Source: Micromonospora zingiberis
GTDB lineage: Bacteria; Actinomycetota; Actinomycetes; Mycobacteriales; Micromonosporaceae
Length of the DNA stretch: 64,000 bases
Assembly: GCF_004331455.1 (NCBI RefSeq)
Contig: NZ_SJJR01000015.1
Coordinates: 87,114-151,113, forward strand
Direction: 5' to 3'
Positions 59,512-64,000 of the stretch are shown here, piece by piece (positions within the stretch are counted from its first letter, which is position 1; each line of letters opens with the position of its first letter). The translations under genes and the position numbers were made by a program. The notes under the pieces are model-generated. The model was not told where the DNA came from and searched no databases. It worked only from the letters and a program-made list of their open reading frames with translations.

Positions 59512-59820
59512 TCACCGCGGCGGCGCGTCCTCGGGCAGGCCCGGCACCGGCGGGTCGAGCCGGAGCCGGTGCACCGGCACCTGCACGGTGCGCCGGCCGA
59601 GCAGTCGGGCGACCGCGCGGATCGCCCACGGTCCGGAGGGATGGCGTTCCGGACCGATCAACCGACCACTGAGCCGGCCGTACCAGTGCCGGGTGATCAC
59701 CAGGTCGGTCAGCCGTAACGGGCCGCCGGGCGCGCCACGCACCACGAGATCGACCACCCGGCCCAGCCGCCGGCCCTGCTCGTCGTACGCGGTCCGGCCG
59801 AGCAGCTCACCCGCCCGCAC
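59512..59820 (-). CDS. Small PRC-barrel-like protein (2)
   Basis: 102-residue basic protein beginning MRAGELLGRTAYDEQGRRLGRVVDLVV, a PRC-barrel-like beta pattern. No catalytic motif. The GTG start at 59820 overlaps the upstream gene's 3' end by 14 bp. It is the third gene of a leftward unit with the NRAMP-related transporter, so a regulatory or accessory role in metal transport is likely. Confidence 0.6.
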   Translation of the reverse strand: MRAGELLGRTAYDEQGRRLGRVVDLVVRGAPGGPLRLTDLVITRHWYGRLSGRLIGPERHPSGPWAIRAVARLLGRRTVQVPVHRLRLDPPVPGLPEDAPPR

Positions 59821-60187
59821 GGCCGGCTCCCGGGATCCTGCCGATCAGGTTGCGGCGCAGCCACGCCTCTGCCGGGGAGGTGGGCAGGTCCTCGGCCCGT
59901 ACCCGCAGCCACACCGCGCTGTCGACCCGGGCGACCAGCCGGTACGGGATGCGCAGCGGCACCATCGGCCGGTCGGTGACGAACCGCTCCGCGGTCAGTA
60001 CCAGCATCCTGCCGATCCGGCCACCGACCCGCAGCCCGAGCGCGCCCGGCCCGGTGAGCAGCGTCCGCAGGTAGGGCACCCCGTGGGCGTCGAGCGCGAA
60101 CTCCACGTCGTCGACCTTGCCGACCAGCCGGCCGTCGACGTCGACGAGTTGCCGGTCGAGCAACTCGCGGCTGACCTGGATCCTCAC
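59807..60187 (-). CDS. PRC-barrel domain protein (1)
   Basis: 126 residues. VRIQVSRELLDRQLVDVDGRLVGKVDDVEFAL is a PRC-barrel N-terminus of the kind found in MgtE-associated or stand-alone regulators, followed by LRVGGRIGRMLVL and a basic C-terminus. GTG 60187 is chosen because it forms a GTGA overlap with the transporter stop. Residues upstream of it would lie inside the transporter gene. Confidence 0.65.
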   Translation of the reverse strand: MRIQVSRELLDRQLVDVDGRLVGKVDDVEFALDAHGVPYLRTLLTGPGALGLRVGGRIGRMLVLTAERFVTDRPMVPLRIPYRLVARVDSAVWLRVRAEDLPTSPAEAWLRRNLIGRIPGAGRAGG

Positions 60188-61410
60188 TGCCCCATTCTGG
60201 TCCCGATGGCCACCGGTATGGCGGCGATCGCCGCGGCCACGATGATCAGCAGCAGGACGGCGCCCAGCACGTTGAGCCACCGCCCGTTGACCCGGTCACC
60301 GAGGTAGGTGCGGTCGTTGGCGACCACCAGGATCGGCAGGTAGGTCAGCGGCAGCGCCACCGCACTGATGATCAACATGTACTCGGTGAGTGTGACCGGA
60401 TCGATCGTGGTGAGCAGCAGGAGTACCCCGAGTAACACGCTGACCAGCAGCACGGTGTGGAACCGGGCGGCCTCGCGTGGGCTGACCCGCTTGCCCCACT
60501 GCCAGCCGAAGTACTGCGCGGCGGCGTACGCGGCGGACAACCCGGTCTCCAGCGCGGCGCCGAAGGTGACCGCGAAGAACGCCAGTGCCGCGATCGCCAG
60601 CCCGACCCCGCCGAAGGCCAGCACGACCGGGTGCGCGACCTGATCGAGGTTGGAGACCGTCACCCCGGCGGGCTTCAGCACGACCGTCGCGGTGGCGATC
60701 AGCGACAGCGCGAGGAAGCCGCCGATCGGAAAGCCGACCAGGACGCTGAACCGGGCGTCGGCCAGGTCCGCGGCGCTCCACCTTTCCTCCACCCCGCCCG
60801 AGGAGAAGAAGAAGACCTCGTACGGGCTGACCGTGGAGGCGAACAGCGCCACCGCGACGAACCAGTACGCCCCCCAGCCCTGACCGGCGTCGTCGATCGT
60901 CACCGCGCTGCGTCCGAGCGCCGCCCAGTCGGTCGGCAACCAGAACAGCGCCACGGCGAAGACCACCAGCGCCAGGCCGGCCAGCCCGAACACCCGTTCC
61001 ATCACCGGGAAACGGATCCGCCACAGCACCAGCCACACCGCCACCCCGGCGACCGGCACCCAGAGCAGGTACGGCACGCCGCTGGCCAACTGCAACGCCA
61101 ACGCCACGCCGCCCAGCTCGGCGGCCAGGGTGATCACCGTGACCAGGTACGACGCCACCAGGTTGACCAGCGCCATGCGCGCCCCGAGCCGCTCCCGAAT
61201 CAGGTCGAACACCGCCCGCCCGGTCACCGCCGCGATCCGTCCCGCCATCTCGGCGTACGCGCAGATCGCGATCACGCCGAGCAGCAGCACCCAGGAGTGC
61301 GCCATGCCGAATCGGGCGCCGGCCTGACCGGCGGCGACCAGGTCGCCGATGTCGACGAAGCCGCCGACGGCCGAGAGGATGCCGAGCGAGGCAGCGAGGA
61401 GCTTCTTCAC
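60184..61410 (-). CDS. NRAMP-related divalent metal transporter with altered metal-site motifs
   Basis: 408 residues with about eleven hydrophobic helices in the NRAMP (LeuT) fold. The helix-1 motif DPGN of canonical NRAMP reads DIGD here (FVDIGDLVAAGQAGARFG). The helix-6 MPH region reads SPYE (ALFASTVSPYEVFFF). The remaining pattern QAGARFG, AEMAGRIAAVTGRAVFDLIRERLG still marks the family. Changed ligands suggest different selectivity, perhaps Mg2+ or a proton-independent mode. ATG 61410. The two PRC-barrel genes are coupled downstream. Confidence 0.85.
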   Translation of the reverse strand: MKKLLAASLGILSAVGGFVDIGDLVAAGQAGARFGMAHSWVLLLGVIAICAYAEMAGRIAAVTGRAVFDLIRERLGARMALVNLVASYLVTVITLAAELGGVALALQLASGVPYLLWVPVAGVAVWLVLWRIRFPVMERVFGLAGLALVVFAVALFWLPTDWAALGRSAVTIDDAGQGWGAYWFVAVALFASTVSPYEVFFFSSGGVEERWSAADLADARFSVLVGFPIGGFLALSLIATATVVLKPAGVTVSNLDQVAHPVVLAFGGVGLAIAALAFFAVTFGAALETGLSAAYAAAQYFGWQWGKRVSPREAARFHTVLLVSVLLGVLLLLTTIDPVTLTEYMLIISAVALPLTYLPILVVANDRTYLGDRVNGRWLNVLGAVLLLIIVAAAIAAIPVAIGTRMGQ

Positions 61411-61452
61411 GTCGAGGGCGTCGTGGGCCTGGTCATCGCCGCGACCATATCG

Positions 61453-61496
61453 CTACCAAAGCCGTCATCTACCGCAAAGCCGGCATTGCGTAGAGT
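61453..61496. promoter_or_regulatory. Repeats in the promoter region of the NRAMP-related gene
   Basis: CTACCAAAGCCG (61453-61464) and CTACCGCAAAGCCG (61469-61482) form direct repeats. The second continues into TTGCGTA, making an imperfect palindrome centred on GCCGGC. They lie 43-86 bp upstream of the start, in a good position for a metal-responsive repressor. The match to any known box was not established. Confidence 0.35.
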
Positions 61497-61550
61497 CGTC
61501 TAACCGCGCTGAAGGATCAAGGGACTACCCGCATCGCGGGTCGGCCATGC

Positions 61551-61943
61551 TCAGCCGCCAGGGTAGAGGTTCTGCAGGCGGACCTGCCCCCGGGCGACCA
61601 GCCGGCCGGCGGTGTCACTGATCTCCACCTGCCACAACTGCTGGCTGCGCCCCCGGTGCACCGGGGTACCGACCGCGGTCAACTCGCCCTCGCTGACGGC
61701 CCGCAGGAAATCCGTCTGGTTCGACACGCCGACCACCTGCCCGCGCTCACCCAACCAGAGGCCGCCACCCACGCTGGCCGCCGTCTCCACCACCGAGCAG
61801 TAGACCCCACCGTGCTGGATGCCGTACGGCTGGTGCAGCTCCGGGCGTACCTGCCAACGGATCGTGACCCGGTCACCGCTGGCCTCACCGAACTCGAGGC
61901 CGAGCAGAGCGAAGAATCCACCCGAGAACTCGGGTATCTCCAT
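61551..61943 (-). CDS. PaaI-type hotdog thioesterase
   Basis: 130-residue hotdog-fold acyl-CoA thioesterase. PYGIQHGGVYCSVVETAASVGG is the PaaI-like motif with the HGG and downstream acidic residue, followed by VGVSNQTDFLRAVSEGELTAVG. Length is normal. It is divergent from tyrS. Substrate not determinable. Confidence 0.88.
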   Translation of the reverse strand: MEIPEFSGGFFALLGLEFGEASGDRVTIRWQVRPELHQPYGIQHGGVYCSVVETAASVGGGLWLGERGQVVGVSNQTDFLRAVSEGELTAVGTPVHRGRSQQLWQVEISDTAGRLVARGQVRLQNLYPGG

Positions 61944-62035
61944 GGCGGCCTCCTCGATCTTGGCGGCGTCCAGCCTACCGAGGGCGGGCCTGCGTGAACC
62001 CGGTAGGGCCGGGAGGGGTGCATGGGGGAGAATCG

Positions 62036-63328
62036 GTGACCGTGACCGACAGCAACCTCCCGCCGGCCGGGCGGGACTCCCTCACCGACGACCTGCGGTG
62101 GCGCGGCCTGATCCAGGACTCCACCGACCCCGACGAGCTGCGCGCTCTGCTCGACGGTCCGGCGGCCGCCTTCTATGTGGGCTTCGACCCGACCGCGCCC
62201 AGCCTGCACGTCGGCCATCTGATGCAGGTCACCACGGCACGGCGCCTGCAACTCGGCGGGCACCGCCCGCTGCTGCTGGTCGGTGGCGCGACCGGGCAGA
62301 TCGGAGATCCGAAGGAGAGCGCCGAGCGCACCCTCAACCCGCCGGAGGTCGTCGCCGGTTGGGTCCAGCGGATCCGCGACCAGCTCGCGCCCTTCGTGTC
62401 GTACACCGGTGACAACGCCGCCCAACTGGTCAACAACCTCGAGTGGACCGGCGAGATGTCGGTGGTCGAGTTCCTCCGTGACGTGGGCAAGCACTTCCCG
62501 GTCAACAAGATGCTGGCGCGGGAGGTGGTCCGGGCCCGGCTGGAGAGCGGCATCAGCTTCACCGAGTTCAGCTACCAACTCCTCCAGGCCAACGACTTCT
62601 ACGAACTGCACCGTCGGTACGGCTGCCAGCTCCAGTTCGGCGGCTCCGACCAGTGGGGCAACATCACCGCGGGCGTCGACTACGTCCGCCGTCGGGGTGT
62701 CGGCCCGGTGCAGGGATTCACCACGCCGCTGGTCACCAAGTCGGACGGCTCGAAGTTCGGCAAGACCGAGGGGGGCGCGGTCTGGCTCGACCCCGAGATG
62801 ACCAGCCCGTACGCGTTCTACCAGTTCTGGATCAACGTCGACGACCGCGACGTCGGGCGCTACCTGCGCTACTTCAGCTTCCGCTCGCGCGAAGAACTCG
62901 AAGCGCTGGAGAAGGAGACGGCGGAGCGTCCGGCGTCGCGTGCCGCCCAGCGTGCGCTCGCCGAGGAGCTGACCACCCTGGTGCACGGCGAACGGGAGAT
63001 GGCCCAGGTGGTGGCCGCGAGTCAGGCGCTGTTCGGCCGGGGCTCTTTGGCGGAGCTGTCGCCGGCAACCCTGCGCGCGGCGCTCACCGAAGCCGGCCTG
63101 GTACGCCTCGGCGAGCTTCCGGAGGTGGCTGCCCTGCTCAAGGAATCCGGCCTGGTCCCCAGCATGAAGGAGGCCCGCCGGGTGATCGCCGAGGGCGGTG
63201 CCTATGTCAACAACAACCGGGTGACCGCGGCCGACGCCGTGGTCAGCCCCGACGACCTGCTGCACGGCAGGTACCTGGTGCTGCGTCGGGGTAAGAGGTC
63301 GTTCGCCGGCGTGGAACTGGACGTCTGA
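62036..63328 (+). CDS. tyrS: Tyrosyl-tRNA synthetase
   Basis: 430-residue class I synthetase. It has FYVGFDPTAPSLHVGHL with the HIGH motif as HVGH, and LLVGGATGQIGDP. FGGSDQWGNITAG is the Tyr/tRNA site, and LVTKSDGSKFGKT is the KMSKS motif in the form KFGKT. The C-terminal S4-like RNA-binding domain carries MKEARRVIAEGGAYVNN. GTG 62036 is chosen with GGGGGAG upstream; a second in-frame GTG follows two codons later. The strong terminator at 63357-63396 separates it from the rRNA operon. Confidence 0.97.
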   Translation: MTVTDSNLPPAGRDSLTDDLRWRGLIQDSTDPDELRALLDGPAAAFYVGFDPTAPSLHVGHLMQVTTARRLQLGGHRPLLLVGGATGQIGDPKESAERTLNPPEVVAGWVQRIRDQLAPFVSYTGDNAAQLVNNLEWTGEMSVVEFLRDVGKHFPVNKMLAREVVRARLESGISFTEFSYQLLQANDFYELHRRYGCQLQFGGSDQWGNITAGVDYVRRRGVGPVQGFTTPLVTKSDGSKFGKTEGGAVWLDPEMTSPYAFYQFWINVDDRDVGRYLRYFSFRSREELEALEKETAERPASRAAQRALAEELTTLVHGEREMAQVVAASQALFGRGSLAELSPATLRAALTEAGLVRLGELPEVAALLKESGLVPSMKEARRVIAEGGAYVNNNRVTAADAVVSPDDLLHGRYLVLRRGKRSFAGVELDV

Positions 63329-63356
63329 AGCGGCGCCCGAAGGAGTGTGACGCGGA

Positions 63357-63406
63357 ACGCGCCCGGCGGATTTGACGATCAATCCGCCGGGCGCGTAACT
63401 TTCTCT
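63357..63406 (+). terminator. Strong terminator of tyrS
   Basis: A 16-bp perfect stem (arms 63357-63372 and 63381-63396), extended in the loop by TGA-CGA-TCA, is followed by AACTTTCTC. It insulates the rRNA operon from read-through. Confidence 0.85.
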
Positions 63407-63539
63407 CTGCCAGCGCGGAACGGACGAAACAGGTCGAAAAACCTGGAGGCCGGAGCGCAGGTCGATCTCCCGGAGCGAGCGGCTCAGTCCGCATCGACGC
63501 CGGGACCGGGTGGTGCCCCGAACCCGCCGCGAGGCGGAT

Positions 63540-63568
63540 TTGGCGAGGCGGAGCCGACCGGGTATGGT
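63540..63568 (+). promoter_or_regulatory. rRNA operon promoter candidate, distal
   Basis: TTGGCG (63540-63545), 17-bp spacer, TATGGT (63563-63568). Good -10 and fair -35; about 400 bp before the 16S start. Confidence 0.5.
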
Positions 63569-63637
63569 TGACCGCCGGCAGGGAACCAGGCGCGCTAGCG
63601 GGACACCGCAGCGGCTGGCCTGCCAAAACCACGATAG

Positions 63638-63711
63638 AAGCGGCGCAAGCCGGTTCGGTCATGGTGCCCGGAGAAATGGGTTGAAGCGCGACAAAGCGGC
63701 GCAAGCCGGTT
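63638..63711 (+). repeat. 18-bp direct repeat in rRNA promoter region
   Basis: The 18-mer AAGCGGCGCAAGCCGGTT occurs at 63638-63655 and again at 63694-63711, 56 bp apart. The second copy runs directly into the -35 TTGACA. The first is followed by TTCGGT, a weak -35. This looks like a duplicated promoter-upstream element. Confidence 0.8.
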
Positions 63712-63739
63712 TGACACGGCAGAAACCACCGGGTAACGT
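63711..63739 (+). promoter_or_regulatory. rRNA operon promoter, main candidate
   Basis: Consensus -35 TTGACA (63711-63716), exactly 17 bp, then -10 TAACGT (63734-63739). Transcription would start near 63746, giving a leader of about 220 nt. Confidence 0.75.
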
Positions 63740-63818
63740 AGTAAAAGTGCCCGGCGCGAGAGCGGCGGGTGGGATGCCCCGGATGGTGGCCCTGGTGGGT
63801 TGTCGGATGGTGTGTGGT

Positions 63819-63838
63819 TGTTCTTTGAGAACTCAACA
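63819..63838 (+). promoter_or_regulatory. boxA-like antitermination / processing element in rRNA leader
   Basis: TGTTCTTTGAGAACTCAACA resembles the conserved actinobacterial rrn leader element around boxA. Downstream, GCAACA (63927-63932) and TGTTGC (63939-63944) form a small stem that may take part in 16S processing. The rest of 63407-63964 holds only promoters and leader, with no gene. Confidence 0.65.
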
Positions 63839-63964
63839 GGGTGCTTGATAAGCCAGTGCCAAGTTAGATTTTTTACCCCGTGCTGGGCTGAGCCTTTGTG
63901 GGTTTGGTCTGGTGGGGATTCCTTTGGCAACATTTGTTTGTTGCTGGGATTTCTTTTCAAGTTT

Positions 63965-64000
63965 TTGTTGGAGAGTTTGATCCTGGCTCAGGACGAACGC
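63965..64000 (+). rRNA. rrs: 16S rRNA, 5' end only
   Basis: The universal 27F region AGAGTTTGATCCTGGCTCAG begins at 63972 and is followed by GACGAACGC, as in actinobacteria. Setting its first base to E. coli position 8 puts the mature 5' end near 63965. The gene runs out of the window. Confidence 0.95.

Overview
The window is high-GC actinobacterial DNA with many 4-bp start/stop overlaps and frequent GTG starts. Gene order, the first bases of the 16S rRNA at the right edge, and a GGGGCCCC-type palindromic repeat present twice point to Micromonosporaceae, most likely Micromonospora or a close relative. The genus is an inference; the 16S fragment is only about 36 bases long.

Housekeeping backbone. 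The left edge holds the riboflavin operon ribD(partial)-ribE-ribBA-ribH. Next come a small protein with a protease-like His/Cys pair, an acyl-CoA oxidase-like enzyme, and an amino-acid ABC importer divergent from hisE-hisG. A DMT-family exporter and a bacterial PH-domain protein follow. About 1.4 kb without a credible gene (11583-13011) is packed with tandem repeats, an insertion-sequence relic and a G-rich tract, and leads into the infC-rpmI-rplT operon, which has an attenuator-like hairpin and a probable ATC start for infC. An rRNA methyltransferase gene and pheS-pheT follow; pheS has a leader able to form competing hairpins. A complete arginine operon, argC-J-B-D-F-R-G-H, occupies 27.5-36.0 kb. 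At the right end tyrS is closed by a very strong terminator, followed by the promoters, boxA-like leader and 5' end of an rRNA operon.

Accessory regions. (1) 19.1-24.2 kb: a three-gene translationally coupled operon encodes a class III nucleotide-cyclase-like protein, a P-loop/helical-repeat protein and a protein of unknown function. It is divergent from a Crp-type regulator that has a predicted N-terminal membrane helix. The cyclase-like and P-loop proteins share a Gly/Ala-rich motif, so this looks like an undescribed signalling or conflict module. (2) 24.4-27.4 kb: nucleotide-sugar dehydrogenase, glycosyltransferase and epimerase. (3) 36.1-44.8 kb: an HTH protein and a HTH-NB-ARC-TPR (STAND) regulator flank a linaridin-type RiPP cluster: alpha/beta hydrolase, membrane-anchored protein, precursor peptide, HTTM-like membrane protein, methyltransferase and phytoene-desaturase-like oxidoreductase. 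(4) 44.9-47.5 kb: a fused adenylation-carrier-acyltransferase protein with an IdeR/DmdR-type iron box at its start.

Right-hand third. This part holds a GNAT-like acyltransferase, a 3-methyladenine glycosylase and a HicBA toxin-antitoxin pair. It also holds a flavin monooxygenase/FMN reductase pair, two universal stress proteins with a P-type ATPase behind a DosR-like box, and a CNNM/CorC-type membrane protein. An NRAMP-related transporter with altered metal-binding motifs, a thioesterase and tyrS complete it. No tRNA gene, CRISPR array or intact transposase was seen.
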